Assembly: GCA_020850455.1 (NCBI GenBank)
Contig: JADZEQ010000001.1
Coordinates: 248,001-312,000 of the forward strand
DNA from: Sphingomonadaceae bacterium
GTDB lineage: Bacteria > Pseudomonadota > Alphaproteobacteria > Sphingomonadales > Sphingomonadaceae
Direction: 5' to 3'
DNA length: 64,000 nucleotides
How positions within the stretch are numbered: position 1 is the stretch's first letter; the number at the start of each line of letters is the position of its first letter. The notes under the pieces were generated by a model. The model had not been told where the DNA came from. It searched no databases and worked only from the letters and a program-made list of their open reading frames with translations. The translations under genes were made by a program, and so were the position numbers. Shown piece by piece: positions 1-9,650 of this stretch.

Positions 1-246
1 CGGATTGCCGATGTCGATGCTGCGGTAAGCGAGAAATTGAGCGCCAATTGGAACCTCACCCGCCTCGACAAAACATTAAAGGCGGTGCTGCGGGTTGGCT
101 GTTATGAATTAATGGCGCGCAGCGATGTGCCGACCCCTGCGGTCATCAGCGAATATGTGGAGGTTGCCAAGGCGTTCGACGCGACGCGGGAGGCAGGCTT
201 TATCAACGGCGTGCTCGACGCCATCGCGCATGAGGTGCGCGGCTGA
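1..246 (+). CDS. nusB: Transcription antitermination factor NusB, C-terminal part
   Basis: The reading frame is open from the first base and ends in TGA at 244-246, so the start lies outside the window; 81 residues are visible. They match the C-terminal half of NusB: the helical stretch with LDKTLKAVLRVGCYEL, then the segment with VISEYVEVAKAF and the closing FINGVLDAIA. NusB binds boxA RNA with NusE (ribosomal protein S10) and supports antitermination on rRNA operons. The gene overlaps the start of thiL by 4 bases, so the two are probably translationally coupled. nusB-thiL is a common alphaproteobacterial order. Confidence 0.93.
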   Translation, partial: RIADVDAAVSEKLSANWNLTRLDKTLKAVLRVGCYELMARSDVPTPAVISEYVEVAKAFDATREAGFINGVLDAIAHEVRG

Positions 247-1148
247 GCGCCGAATCCGACTTTATCGCCGCACTGCGCGGCATGGCGCGTTCGGGCGAAG
301 CGCGCGGCTTGGCCGATGATGTCGCCTTATTCGGCGATATCATCCTCACCCACGATCAAATGGTCGAAGGGGTGCATTATTTGCCCGATGCGGACCCGGC
401 GGATGTTGCGTGGAAATTGGTGGCGCGCAACCTGTCCGATTTGGCGGCAAAGGGGGCAGAACCACTTGGCGCGCTGCTCGGCTACACCCTCTCCGACCCC
501 CAATGGGACGCGCGTTTTGCCGATGGGCTGGCCGCAGCATTTGACGCGATGGGCGGCGCATTATGGGGCGGCGATACCAGCCGCGCCCCACAAATTGCGG
601 GCGGCACGGGCGGACGGGTTTTCGGCATGACAATGGTCGGGCGGGCAAGCCACCTGCCCATCCCGGCGCGCAGCGGCGCGCGGGCGGGCGATGCTTTATG
701 GCTGGCGGGCAGCATCGGGGCGGCGCATGCCGGCTTTGTCGCGCTAACCCAAGATCGCGACGCCTGCGGCCCCCATGCCACGGGCGGGGCGGTCAATGCC
801 TTTTTGCGCCCCACCCCCCTGTTGGCAGAGGGGGCGGCGCTCGCCCCCATAGTCCATGCGATGATGGATGTGTCCGATGGCTTGCTGCTCGACACGGCGC
901 GCATGGCGGCGGCGAGCGGGGTTAGCATCAACCTCTCCCGCGCGGCCATCCCCCTCCACCCCGCTGCCATAGATGCCGATGCCGCGATGCGTTGGGGGGA
1001 TGATTATGCCCTGCTCTTTGCCCTGCCCGCCGACATAGCGCCGCCGGTCAGCGCGCACAGGATTGGCGATATTTCCGCTGCGGGCGGCGGGGCATTGCTG
1101 CTCGACGGACATGCGGTTGCGCCCGATAATCTTGGTTGGGAACATTAG
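243..1148 (+). CDS. thiL: Thiamine-monophosphate kinase ThiL
   Basis: ThiL phosphorylates thiamine monophosphate to thiamine diphosphate in the cytosol. The family landmarks are visible: GLADDVAL near the N-terminus, the LTHDQMVEGVHY segment, the GGDTSRAP loop and MMDVSDGLLLDTARMA. The first in-frame ATG is at 282, but it would cut off the conserved opening that reads SDFIAALRGMARSG. The frame stays open upstream only to the TGA at 231, and the only plausible start there is CTG at 243. It overlaps the nusB stop as CTGA and has a GAGGTG ribosome-binding sequence at 232-237. That start gives 301 residues. The CTG start is inferred; the identity of the protein is firm. Confidence 0.92.
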   Translation: MSAESDFIAALRGMARSGEARGLADDVALFGDIILTHDQMVEGVHYLPDADPADVAWKLVARNLSDLAAKGAEPLGALLGYTLSDPQWDARFADGLAAAFDAMGGALWGGDTSRAPQIAGGTGGRVFGMTMVGRASHLPIPARSGARAGDALWLAGSIGAAHAGFVALTQDRDACGPHATGGAVNAFLRPTPLLAEGAALAPIVHAMMDVSDGLLLDTARMAAASGVSINLSRAAIPLHPAAIDADAAMRWGDDYALLFALPADIAPPVSAHRIGDISAAGGGALLLDGHAVAPDNLGWEH

Positions 1149-1284
1149 GGTAAACCCCGCGCGCTTTTGCTTGCCCTTTCATCGACTTGGCCTTAGCGAT
1201 GGCCGCCTTATCGGGGCGATGGGTAAAAAGCGGGGCTTTTAGCATCCAAACCCCCATGCACATAAAGGGAGGAACAAGGGTCCG

Positions 1285-3402
1285 ATGTCCATGATCGTCA
1301 TCGCCATCGCGTGCGGCCTTATCGCCGTGCTCTATGGCATCGTCACCAGCCAAAGGGTGCTCAAATCATCCGCCGGCAATGAAAAAATGCAGGATATTGC
1401 TGCTGCCATTCAAGAAGGGGCCAAGGCCTATCTGGGCCGGCAATATCGCACCATCGCCATCGTCGGCGTGGTGGTTGCGGTGATTGTTGCGCTCGCGCTC
1501 AACGTCACATCGGCGGTCGGCTTTGTGCTGGGTGCGGTGCTGTCGGGTGCGGCGGGCTATATCGGCATGAATATTTCGGTGCGCGCCAACGTCCGCACCG
1601 CCGCTGCTGCACAACAGGGTTTGCAGCAGGGGCTGACCATGGCGTTCAACGCCGGGGCGATCACCGGCATGCTGGTGGCGGGCCTCGCCCTCCTCGCTAT
1701 TGCGGGCTTTTTCTATTATATGACGGCGGTTGCCGGCCAAGCGGCGAACAGCCGTGAAGTGGTCGATGCGCTCGTTGCGCTCGCCTTTGGCGCATCGCTG
1801 ATTTCGATCTTCGCGCGTCTGGGCGGCGGCATTTTCACCAAGGCTGCCGACGTCGGTGCCGACTTGGTCGGCAAGGTCGAAGCGGGCATCCCCGAAGATG
1901 ATCCACGCAACCCCGCCGTGATTGCCGATAATGTCGGCGACAATGTCGGTGACTGCGCGGGCATGGCGGCTGACCTTTTCGAAACCTATGTCGTCACCGT
2001 CGGTGCGACGATGGTGCTGATTGCGCTGCTCGTCACCGGGGTTTCGGACGTTGGCCTGTTCAACAATTTGATGAGCCTGCCGCTCTTGGTTGGCGGCGTG
2101 TGCATCGTCACCTCGATCATCGGCACCTTCATGGTGCGTCTGGGCGGCGGCACCAACATCATGGGCGCGATGTACAAGGGGTTTTTGACCACCGCCATCC
2201 TGTCCATCCCCGCCATTTATTTTTCGACCCAATATGCGCTGGGTGACCTCAACACCCCCATCGGCGGCGGGTTGACCGGCGAAGGGGCCTTCACCGGCAT
2301 GGCAATTTTCTGGTGCATGATGCTGGGTCTGGCGGTTACCGGCCTCATCATCTGGATTACCGAATATTATACCGGCACCAATTATCGCCCGGTACGTTCG
2401 ATCGCCAAGGCGTCGGAAACCGGCCATGGCACCAACGTCATCCAGGGGCTGGCCGTTTCGCTCGAAGCGACCGCGCTGCCGACGCTGGTGATCGTTGCGG
2501 GCATCATCATCGCCTATCAATTGGCGGGGCTGATCGGCATTGCCTTTGCCGCAACATCGATGCTGGCGCTCGCCGGTATGGTGGTGGCGCTCGACGCCTA
2601 TGGCCCGGTCACCGACAATGCGGGCGGCATCGCCGAAATGGCGGGGCTGGATGACAGCGTGCGCGAAAAAACCGATGCGCTCGACGCGGTCGGCAACACG
2701 ACCAAGGCAGTGACCAAGGGCTATGCCATTGGTTCGGCGGGTCTCGCCGCGCTGGTGCTCTTTGCTGCTTACACCACCGATTTGCGGCATTATTTCCCGC
2801 ATCTCCAGGTGAATTTCAGCTTGGAAAACCCCTATGTCATCGTCGGGCTGTTGCTCGGCGCGCTGCTCCCCTACCTCTTCGGGGCGATGGGGATGACGGC
2901 GGTTGGCCGCGCAGCGGGCGACGTGGTCAAGGATGTGCGCGAACAGTTCGCCAATGATAAGGGTATTATGGCCGGCACCAGCCGCCCCAACTATGCCCGC
3001 ACGGTGGATTTGGTGACCAAGGCAGCGATCAAGGAAATGATCATCCCATCGCTGCTCCCCGTGCTCGCGCCGGTTGTCGTCTATTTTGTCATCCGGCAGG
3101 TCGCGGGTGAAGCCAATGGCTTTGCCGCGCTCGGTGCCTTGTTGCTCGGCGTTATCGTCGGCGGGCTGTTCGTTGCCCTGTCGATGACTTCGGGTGGCGG
3201 CGCATGGGATAATGCCAAAAAATATATCGAAGATGGCAACCATGGCGGCAAGGGCAGCGAAGCCCACAAGGCTGCGGTCACCGGCGATACGGTGGGCGAC
3301 CCGTATAAGGATACGGCGGGCCCGGCGGTGAACCCGATGATCAAGATTACCAATATCGTCGCGATATTGCTGTTGGCCGCGCTGGCGCACGGCGCGATGT
3401 AA
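1285..3402 (+). CDS. hppA: Membrane-bound H+-translocating pyrophosphatase, K+-independent type
   Basis: An integral membrane pump of 705 residues with about 15-16 hydrophobic segments that couples hydrolysis of pyrophosphate to proton export. The substrate-binding motifs are present: the stretch with [20 protein letters not shown] followed by [20 protein letters not shown] around residues 175-220, and [15 protein letters not shown] near the C-terminus. The family's potassium switch reads NTTKAVTKG, with Lys and Thr at the diagnostic positions, which by family knowledge marks the K+-independent H+ pump rather than the K+-dependent type. The gene stands alone, with a purine-rich leader (AAAGGGAGGAACAAGGG) before the ATG and a strong terminator just downstream. 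Confidence 0.96.
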   Translation: MSMIVIAIACGLIAVLYGIVTSQRVLKSSAGNEKMQDIAAAIQEGAKAYLGRQYRTIAIVGVVVAVIVALALNVTSAVGFVLGAVLSGAAGYIGMNISVRANVRTAAAAQQGLQQGLTMAFNAGAITGMLVAGLALLAIAGFFYYMTAVAGQAANSREVVDALVALAFGASLISIFARLGGGIFTKAADVGADLVGKVEAGIPEDDPRNPAVIADNVGDNVGDCAGMAADLFETYVVTVGATMVLIALLVTGVSDVGLFNNLMSLPLLVGGVCIVTSIIGTFMVRLGGGTNIMGAMYKGFLTTAILSIPAIYFSTQYALGDLNTPIGGGLTGEGAFTGMAIFWCMMLGLAVTGLIIWITEYYTGTNYRPVRSIAKASETGHGTNVIQGLAVSLEATALPTLVIVAGIIIAYQLAGLIGIAFAATSMLALAGMVVALDAYGPVTDNAGGIAEMAGLDDSVREKTDALDAVGNTTKAVTKGYAIGSAGLAALVLFAAYTTDLRHYFPHLQVNFSLENPYVIVGLLLGALLPYLFGAMGMTAVGRAAGDVVKDVREQFANDKGIMAGTSRPNYARTVDLVTKAAIKEMIIPSLLPVLAPVVVYFVIRQVAGEANGFAALGALLLGVIVGGLFVALSMTSGGGAWDNAKKYIEDGNHGGKGSEAHKAAVTGDTVGDPYKDTAGPAVNPMIKITNIVAILLLAALAHGAM

Positions 3403-3428
3403 TCACGGCCATCGGCATCCAAATCAAG

Positions 3429-3460
3429 AACCCCGCCGGTCGCACCCGGCGGGGTTTTTT
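3429..3460 (+). terminator. Rho-independent terminator of hppA
   Basis: An 11-bp GC-rich perfect stem (3429-3439 with 3446-3456) encloses a 6-base loop, and the right arm runs into six T residues (3455-3460). It lies 26 bases after the hppA stop. Because the left arm begins AA, there are few A residues to make it strongly bidirectional. Confidence 0.9.
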
Positions 3461-3528
3461 GTTGCTTGAACGGTGAACCTTGGGCCATTACCCAATGCCC
3501 AAGGGGTCGCAACACAAAGGGGATGGGC

Positions 3529-5628
3529 ATGCATTTTTCCAAGCGGATGAAATGGCTGACGACGGGGGCGATATTGTCGCTCGCGGTTGGCGGGTTGGTG
3601 CACGGCGCACAGGCGCAGGAAAACCGCGATATTGTCGTCAATGCGCCCGATATTTCTGCAGGCCATGGCCGCGTGCCGACCAGCTGGTTCCGCCGCATCC
3701 CATCGCTATCCGGTCCGCGCCTGTCGCCCGATGGCACCAAGATGGTGGTGCGCATGGCCAACCAGGGCCAGGCCTTCCTCGCCTGGTATGATTTGAACGA
3801 TGCCGCGCGCACCCCGCATTTCATCGCCGCGATGGATGAGGTGCGCGATTCGGGCGACCGCGCTATCGGCGACTATAATTGGGTCGGCAACGACATGATT
3901 GTCCTGCAATATTATAGTTATGAGGATTTTGGCGGTGGTCGGGGCAACATCACCCGGCTGGTCGGCTATGATCTGGCGAGCGGCAATATGCGCCAATTGG
4001 CGTGGGATGGTGCGGGCGGCAATGGTGGCAGCATCATGCATATCGACCATGCGACCGGCCATATTTTGGTGGAACGCGACGCCTATCGCTTTGAACGGGC
4101 TAGCACCACGCTCGGCAGCGAAGTCATCGACATCAACGTGCACAATGGTGAATTCACCTATGTCCAGCGCCCCAACCCCGAAGTGCAAAGCTGGGATGCC
4201 GATGCCAATGGCGTGGTGCGTTTCGGCATCGGCTATGATCGGGACAGCGGACGCACGCGGGTAATCTATCGGTCGAACGCCAGCGAAAATTTCCGCACCG
4301 TCGCCAATGCTGCCGACCCCAGTTTCTCGGGCGCGGGCCTTAACGTCCTGTGGATTGCGCCGAACAGCGACAATGCACTGGTGCGCGACAATCGCGATGG
4401 TTTTCACAAAATCTATCGGGTCAACCTCTCCACCCTCACCTATAGCGCGCCGGTGTTTCAGACCGACGGCTATGATGTTGACGGGCTGGTCTATAATTTC
4501 GGCGGGCGCCTCCCCGTCGGCTTTGCGGCGACAACCGCGCGCGACCAGGTGCAATGGACCAACCCGCGTTATGCCGAAATCATGTCGGTGCTCGAAGAAA
4601 GGTTCGGCGCAGGCAATGTCACCATTGGCAGCCGTAACGAAAGCGAAACCAAATTGGTCGTGCTTGTCGCCGCGCCCGATCAGGGGGGCAGCTATTATCT
4701 GTTCAACACCGAAAGCGGTGCGCTCGACCTTATCGGCTATCGCTGGAACCATGTCCGCGACACGCATATGAACCCGGTCAGCACTTTTCGCTACAATGCG
4801 TCGGATGGTGTTTCGATAGAGGCAATCATGACCATGCCGCGCCACCGGCAACAGACGCGCGGTCTGCCGCTCGTCATCCTGACACACGGCGGCCCCTTTG
4901 GCGTCCGCGATAATCAGGGTTATGACGGCTGGACGCAGGCGATTGCCGAACTCGGCTATGTCGTGGTGCAGCCCAATTATCGCGGCTCGGGCGGCTATGG
5001 CAAAGCCTTCCAGCAAATGGGGCGCGACAATGGCTTTGGCCTCAGGATGCAGGATGATTTGAACGACGTCATCACCCATTTGGCGGGCCAAGGGCTGATT
5101 GACGCCAATCGCGTGTGCATGATGGGCTGGTCCTATGGCGGCTATGCCTCTGCGCGCGCCGCCCAGCGTGATCCGGACAAATATCGCTGCACCATCGCGG
5201 GTGCGGGGGTTTATGACCTGCCGATGATGCGCGCCTATGATGTCAATTATCTGGGCAATTTCGGTTCCAACTATCTGTCGCGCGGGGCGAGCGAGCTGTC
5301 CGCCGTGTCGCCCGCACGCAACACCGATGGCCGCTGGGCACCCATCCTCATCGTCCATGGGGTGCGCGACCAACGCGTGCCGGTGGCGCAGGCGCGCACG
5401 CTGGTTGCCAATTTGCGCGGCAGTGGCAAGGTCGAAGGGCGCGACTATGCCTATATCGAACAGCCGCAAAACACGCACAACCTCGACTATGATGATGTGC
5501 AAAATCAGTGGCTGGAGGGGGCGGCAGGCTGGCTCGAACGCTGGAACCCCGCCTATATCCCCTCCGACAGCGACCGGCCGGTCAATTTGGTGCCAGAGGG
5601 GCCACGCCCCGTTTCACCCCGGCGCTGA
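3529..5628 (+). CDS. Exported S9-family prolyl oligopeptidase-like serine peptidase
   Basis: A 699-residue secreted peptidase. The N-terminus (MHFSKRMKWL, then a hydrophobic run ending VHGAQA) is a signal peptide. Residues about 60-430 look like a beta-propeller of repeated WD-rich blades, followed by an alpha/beta-hydrolase domain. The catalytic triad can be read: the serine in GWSYGGYA, the aspartate in VHGVRDQRVP, and the histidine in PQNTHNL. These fit the acylaminoacyl-/dipeptidyl-peptidase branch of S9. ATG 3529 was chosen over ATG 3523 and an upstream TTG because AAAGGGG at 3516-3522 sits six bases before it. It follows the hppA terminator and so has its own promoter. Substrate unknown; probably peptide scavenging in the periplasm. 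Confidence 0.9.
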   Translation: MHFSKRMKWLTTGAILSLAVGGLVHGAQAQENRDIVVNAPDISAGHGRVPTSWFRRIPSLSGPRLSPDGTKMVVRMANQGQAFLAWYDLNDAARTPHFIAAMDEVRDSGDRAIGDYNWVGNDMIVLQYYSYEDFGGGRGNITRLVGYDLASGNMRQLAWDGAGGNGGSIMHIDHATGHILVERDAYRFERASTTLGSEVIDINVHNGEFTYVQRPNPEVQSWDADANGVVRFGIGYDRDSGRTRVIYRSNASENFRTVANAADPSFSGAGLNVLWIAPNSDNALVRDNRDGFHKIYRVNLSTLTYSAPVFQTDGYDVDGLVYNFGGRLPVGFAATTARDQVQWTNPRYAEIMSVLEERFGAGNVTIGSRNESETKLVVLVAAPDQGGSYYLFNTESGALDLIGYRWNHVRDTHMNPVSTFRYNASDGVSIEAIMTMPRHRQQTRGLPLVILTHGGPFGVRDNQGYDGWTQAIAELGYVVVQPNYRGSGGYGKAFQQMGRDNGFGLRMQDDLNDVITHLAGQGLIDANRVCMMGWSYGGYASARAAQRDPDKYRCTIAGAGVYDLPMMRAYDVNYLGNFGSNYLSRGASELSAVSPARNTDGRWAPILIVHGVRDQRVPVAQARTLVANLRGSGKVEGRDYAYIEQPQNTHNLDYDDVQNQWLEGAAGWLERWNPAYIPSDSDRPVNLVPEGPRPVSPRR

Positions 5629-5635
5629 AACGGGG
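5607..5635 (+). other. Stem-loop embedding the stop codon of the S9 peptidase gene
   Basis: A perfect 10-bp inverted repeat (5607-5616 CCCCGTTTCA with 5626-5635 TGAAACGGGG) with a 9-base loop. The TGA stop at 5626-5628 is the first three bases of the right arm. No T run follows, so it is not a canonical terminator; it may protect the mRNA 3' end or act with Rho. Confidence 0.6.
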
Positions 5636-5699
5636 GGACGCGCCCATAATTTCTTCACCTCTTGGCGTTATAGCCGGGCAGGATGAAGCGGGACGCAAA

Positions 5700-6878
5700 A
5701 TGGGTGATCGGGCGGTGATGGCACCGTCGGCAATGGCTGGCGCACCGCCACGCGCCGACTGGCTGCGCCCCGACGCATGCGATGGGGAAGTCGCGGCGTG
5801 GGATGCGCTGTGCGATGCGAGCGCCACGCCCAATGTTTTTGCCCGGCCGCACATGGTCTTGTCCGCCGCGCGGGCGCTGGGCGATGGGGCGGGTGGCGGC
5901 GACGGGCTGCACCTGCTTGCCGTCCGCGCGGACGATACGCTGATCGGCATATTGCCGATCACGCGCATGGCGCATTTTGGCCGCCTGCCCATCCCCATCT
6001 GGACCGACTGGCTGCACCCCAATAGTTTCTTATCGCCCATCGCCATCCGCGCCGGGGCCGAAATCCCCTTCTGGCAGGCGGTGATCGCCGCCCTCTCCGA
6101 ACGGGGCGGCGGGCGTTTCCTGCACCTACAGGCGCTCCCCGAACAGGCGGCAGCGACACAGGCATTGGTGGAGGCTGCACGCATCGCCCGCTTGCCCCAT
6201 GCCATCGAAAGCCGTCACCAACGCGCCTTTTGCGCCGAACCGGGCGCGGCGGGTGCATATTGGGACGCGCATGTCCGCCCCAAAAAACGCAAGGAATTGC
6301 GCCGTCAATGGAACCGGCTGGGCGAAATGGGCGCATTGGAAACGCGCATTTTGGCCGAAGGCCAATCGGCCGACGACTGGATCGCCGAATTCCTCAACCT
6401 CGAAGCCGCTGGCTGGAAAGGGCGAGAGGGTTCGGCACTCGCCAGCGCGCCGGGCACCCGACAATTTTTCACCGACGCCATCACCGCATCGGTCGCACGC
6501 GGTACCGCCTTGCTGACCGCCCTCACCATCGATGGGCGGGCGATTGCCATGCTCGCCACGCTGCGCGACGGCAATGGTGCCTTTTCCTTCAAGACCGCCT
6601 TTGATGAGGGATATGCCCGTTTTTCCCCCGGTGTCCTCTTGCAGCGCGAAAGCCTCAACCTCTTCGCCGACGTCGATGGGTTAGGCTGGGTGGATAGCTG
6701 CGCGGCGGAACATCACCCGATGATTGACAGCCTGTGGGCCGAACGGCGCACGATATGCGCCATCGCCTGCGCACTGCCCGGCACGATCAACCACCTCCAC
6801 TGGCGCGGCGCACATGGTGCGATGCGCATCTGGCATGCCATCAAGCGGGGCCAACCCCGCCCAAAGGACGCGATATGA
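5700..6878 (+). CDS. BioF2/FemAB-like GNAT acyltransferase
   Basis: A 392-residue soluble protein of the Acetyltransf_6 (BioF2-like/CelD) type, a double-GNAT fold used in cell-envelope or polysaccharide acylation. Visible hallmarks are the PNVFARPHMVL opening, the tryptophan-rich LPIPIWTDWLHPNSF segment, the conserved KKRKELRRQWNRL basic helix that begins the second GNAT domain, and the FSFKTAFDEGYARFSPGVLL core. The last part reads LGWVDSCAAEHHPMIDSLW, also typical. The start could be ATG 5700 or ATG 5718. Its stop overlaps the next start by 4 bases, so it is co-translated with the cupin gene. The substrate is not predictable from sequence. Confidence 0.8.
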   Translation: MGDRAVMAPSAMAGAPPRADWLRPDACDGEVAAWDALCDASATPNVFARPHMVLSAARALGDGAGGGDGLHLLAVRADDTLIGILPITRMAHFGRLPIPIWTDWLHPNSFLSPIAIRAGAEIPFWQAVIAALSERGGGRFLHLQALPEQAAATQALVEAARIARLPHAIESRHQRAFCAEPGAAGAYWDAHVRPKKRKELRRQWNRLGEMGALETRILAEGQSADDWIAEFLNLEAAGWKGREGSALASAPGTRQFFTDAITASVARGTALLTALTIDGRAIAMLATLRDGNGAFSFKTAFDEGYARFSPGVLLQRESLNLFADVDGLGWVDSCAAEHHPMIDSLWAERRTICAIACALPGTINHLHWRGAHGAMRIWHAIKRGQPRPKDAI

Positions 6879-7726
6879 CCAATCCCCCCTGTTTTAATAC
6901 GGACGCGCGCGCCGCCATCACCGCCGCTTATCCCAATGGCAATGCAACCTTTGCGCACGGCTTTGCCGACCACCCGCTGCTCACGCTCGACGCACTCGCC
7001 ACGCTGGGTGATGCGCTTGGCGCGGAAAATGTCGAATATAATCGGTCCGACCTGCCGGTTGGCGCGGGGGCGGCGGACGCCAAGGGTAACGGCCTGTCCA
7101 TCGCCGATACCATCCGCACCATCCACGCCAATCAGAGCTGGGCGGTTCTGAAAAATATCGAAAAAATCCCCGCCTATCGCGCATTGCTCGAAAATCTACT
7201 CGGCGAAATTGCCGACATCATCGAACCGCGCACCGGCCCGATGCTGACGCTGCAGGGATTTATCTTTGTCTCCAGCCCCAAATCGATGACCCCCTATCAC
7301 TTTGATCCAGAACATAATATTTTGCTCAATCTGGTCGGGAACAAGGAAATGCACGCATTTCCGGCGGGTGACCCGACCTTCGCCGCGCCGCAGGAACATG
7401 AACGCTATCACGCCGGCGGGCACCGCAATTTGCCGTGGCGGGACGATATGGCGGGCAAGGAATATGTCGCGCACCTCGGCCCCGGCATGGCCGTGCTGAT
7501 GCCGGTGATGGCACCCCATTTCGTGACGGTGGGGGACGATGTCGCCATTTCGCTGTCGATCACATGGCGCAGCGAATGGAGCTATCGCGAGGCGGAGGGG
7601 CATGGCGCCAACCGCTGGCTGCGCGCGCGCGGGTTTAACCCGCCGCCGGTGCCGCGCTGGCCAAAACATGCGCGGCTACGGTCCTTGGCATGGCGCGCCG
7701 CGCGACGATTGGGCATGGTCGGCTAA
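6875..7726 (+). CDS. Cupin/JmjC-like domain protein
   Basis: A 283-residue protein starting at ATG 6875, overlapping the acyltransferase stop. The core reads [18 protein letters not shown], with an HxD pair like the iron-binding facial triad of JmjC/cupin oxygenases, and a distal histidine in [11 protein letters not shown] about 90 residues later. A basic C-terminal tail ([14 protein letters not shown]) follows. Annotated homologues are called cupin-like proteins; a 2-oxoglutarate-dependent hydroxylase function is possible but not shown. Tight coupling to the acyltransferase suggests the two act on the same product. Confidence 0.7.
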   Translation: MTNPPCFNTDARAAITAAYPNGNATFAHGFADHPLLTLDALATLGDALGAENVEYNRSDLPVGAGAADAKGNGLSIADTIRTIHANQSWAVLKNIEKIPAYRALLENLLGEIADIIEPRTGPMLTLQGFIFVSSPKSMTPYHFDPEHNILLNLVGNKEMHAFPAGDPTFAAPQEHERYHAGGHRNLPWRDDMAGKEYVAHLGPGMAVLMPVMAPHFVTVGDDVAISLSITWRSEWSYREAEGHGANRWLRARGFNPPPVPRWPKHARLRSLAWRAARRLGMVG

Positions 7727-7838
7727 GGCAGGGCGCGCGCAAAAGCTTTCCAATGGCGCATTTTGCGGCTATGCGCGCGCCACAGGCGCAATGCAGCAGG
7801 CTGTTTTGCCGCCAGCAACCAAGGGAATATGCGGCCGG

Positions 7839-8087
7839 ATGGCGAAAGAAGAATTGCTCGAAATGCGCGGCCAAGTGGTCGAATTGCTCCCCAACGCGAT
7901 GTTCCGCGTGCGGCTGGAAAATGATCATGAGATTTTGGGCCACACGGCGGGCAAAATGCGCAAAAACCGCATCCGCGTGCTGGTCGGCGATGAAGTTTTG
8001 GTCGAACTCACCCCCTATGACCTGACCAAGGGGCGCATCACTTACCGCTATATGCCCGGACGCGGCGGCCCCGGCCCCCAAAGCTGA
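7839..8087 (+). CDS. infA: Translation initiation factor IF-1
   Basis: An 82-residue S1/OB-fold protein. It opens [19 protein letters not shown] and carries [22 protein letters not shown] and [13 protein letters not shown], the IF-1 signature. It binds the A site of the 30S subunit and assists start-codon selection. The C-terminus is extended by a glycine/proline tail (GRGGPGPQS), common in alphaproteobacteria. An AAGGGAA sequence lies upstream. maf follows 17 bases later, probably in one transcript. Confidence 0.96.
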   Translation: MAKEELLEMRGQVVELLPNAMFRVRLENDHEILGHTAGKMRKNRIRVLVGDEVLVELTPYDLTKGRITYRYMPGRGGPGPQS

Positions 8088-8104
8088 GCGCGGTTGGGCG
8101 GGAT

Positions 8105-8677
8105 ATGCCCCAACTCATCCTCGCCTCCTCCTCCCCGCGTCGGCGCGAATTGCTGGCGCAATTGGGGATAAGCCCGGCGGCGATAATTTCACCCGACATC
8201 GACGAGACGCCACATCTGCGTGAGGAACCTGCGCGCTATGCATTGCGCATGGCGTGCGAAAAGGCGGCGGCTGTGCCGCTCAGCGCCGGGCAGATTGCGC
8301 TCGCGGGGGATACGGTGGTGGCATTGGGCCGCCGGATATTGCCGCGCGCGGCGGACGGGGATGATGTTGCCCACTGTCTCCGCCTGCTGTCGGGGCGGCG
8401 GCACAATGTTTTCAGCGCGCTGGCGCTGCGCGATGCGACCGGCAAGATCCGCCACCGCCTCTCCTCCTCCATCGTCGCCTTTGCGCCGCTCGATGCCGGG
8501 GACATTGCCCACTATGTGGCGGGCGGCGAAGGCGTCGGCAAGGCGGGCGGCTATGCCATTCAGGGGCGGGCGGGCGGCTTTGTGCGCTGGATGCGCGGCA
8601 GCTATTCCGGCATAGTTGGCTTACCCTTGTTTGAAGCACGCGCGCTGCTGCGTCATGCGGGGTGTGCCATTGGCTGA
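8105..8677 (+). CDS. maf: Maf-family nucleoside triphosphate pyrophosphatase
   Basis: A 190-residue house-cleaning enzyme that hydrolyses non-canonical or excess pyrimidine nucleoside triphosphates. The N-terminal LILASSSPRRRELLAQLGI is the Maf phosphate-binding motif. Other landmarks are DIDETP, the AGDTVVALG acidic motif, LSGRRHNVFSALAL, and the GKAGGYAIQGRAGGF segment. It lies between infA and the RNase E/G-like gene, a conserved alphaproteobacterial order, and its end overlaps the next gene. Confidence 0.95.
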   Translation: MPQLILASSSPRRRELLAQLGISPAAIISPDIDETPHLREEPARYALRMACEKAAAVPLSAGQIALAGDTVVALGRRILPRAADGDDVAHCLRLLSGRRHNVFSALALRDATGKIRHRLSSSIVAFAPLDAGDIAHYVAGGEGVGKAGGYAIQGRAGGFVRWMRGSYSGIVGLPLFEARALLRHAGCAIG

Positions 8678-9650
8678 GTGGCTGGTCGAACAGGGGATTG
8701 GCGAAGCACGCGCCGCGCTGGTCGATGCGGGTGTCATTTTACAGACGCGGGTGGAACGCAGCATCGACGGGCACTTGCCCGGCGCGCGGGTTGCCGCCCG
8801 CTTGGTCGATGCCCATGCGCGGCTGGCACGCAGCGACGATGGGCAAATATTGCTGCTGACCCACAAGCCCCAGATCAGCGAAGGCAGCGACTTTACCGCC
8901 GAAATCCGCCGCGCCGCCATTGCCGAGGCGGGGCTGGTAAAGCGCGCGACGGCATTTGCCGTGGATGGTGCGCCCGCCCCCCTGCCCCCGCTGGCCGAAC
9001 GGCTGGCCACAGGTGCATTTGCCGTGCGCACCAGCGCCGCCCACGCAGCCGATGCGCTGGAGGGGGCCGGATGGTCCGAACTTTGGGCAGAGGCGGCGAG
9101 CGGGCTTATCCCCTTTACCGGCGGCCTGCTGCGCCTGTCGCTGACCCCGGCGATGGCAGTGTTCGACATTGACGGCAATGCAAGTCCCGGTGATCTGGCG
9201 GTCAACGGCGCGGCGGCGGCGGCGGCGGCGATTTTGCGCATGGGACTGGGCGGCGGCATCGTCATCGACTGCCCGCGCGTGGCGGACAAAGCGGCGCGCG
9301 CCGCCATCGACGCCGCCTTTGATGCGGCATGGCAAGCGGGCCACGGCGGCCATTATGAACGCACTGCGACCAGCGGCTTTGGCCTCCTCCACATCATCGT
9401 GCCGCGCTACATGCCCAGCATCGCCGAACGCGCACGGTTCGACAGGGTGGCGAGCGCGGCAATCGCGCTGCTGCGCCGTGCCGAACGTGCGAACGGGACG
9501 GGCATATTGACGCTCCACGCGCACCCCGCCGTCATCGACTGGCTGCGCGCGCGCGCGGCGCTGTTGGACGAGCTGGCCGCGCGGACGGGCAGAGCCATTG
9601 ACTTGTCATCGGCGGGCGAATTGGACATGGACGCTGGCCATGCCCAATGA
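8655..9650 (+). CDS. Short ribonuclease E/G-family protein, possibly degenerate
   Basis: A 331-residue protein, much shorter than RNase G (about 490). It starts inside maf at ATG 8655 or GTG 8664, giving PLAEWLVEQGIGEARAALV. The first catalytic aspartate of the RNase E/G core is recognisable in LGGGIVIDCP. The stretch that normally carries the second catalytic aspartate reads GGHYERTATSGFGLLHI, in which no aspartate is present at the expected place. The C-terminal zinc-link region and small domain are reduced. Position between maf and yacG is the usual one for this alphaproteobacterial paralogue. Whether it cleaves RNA cannot be told from sequence. Confidence 0.78.
   Translation: MRGVPLAEWLVEQGIGEARAALVDAGVILQTRVERSIDGHLPGARVAARLVDAHARLARSDDGQILLLTHKPQISEGSDFTAEIRRAAIAEAGLVKRATAFAVDGAPAPLPPLAERLATGAFAVRTSAAHAADALEGAGWSELWAEAASGLIPFTGGLLRLSLTPAMAVFDIDGNASPGDLAVNGAAAAAAAILRMGLGGGIVIDCPRVADKAARAAIDAAFDAAWQAGHGGHYERTATSGFGLLHIIVPRYMPSIAERARFDRVASAAIALLRRAERANGTGILTLHAHPAVIDWLRARAALLDELAARTGRAIDLSSAGELDMDAGHAQ

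Noticed and set aside
1226..1240. Small hairpin AAAAGC/GCTTTT after thiL as terminator
   Set aside because: Only six pairs, mostly A-T, with a T4 end; too weak to call.
1366..3390. 674-codon minus-strand open frame opposite hppA
   Set aside because: Antisense shadow with His/Arg/Asp-rich sequence and no recognisable family; hppA is certain.
3706..5502. 598-codon minus-strand open frame opposite the S9 peptidase
   Set aside because: No start signal or domain; the S9 catalytic triad confirms the plus strand.
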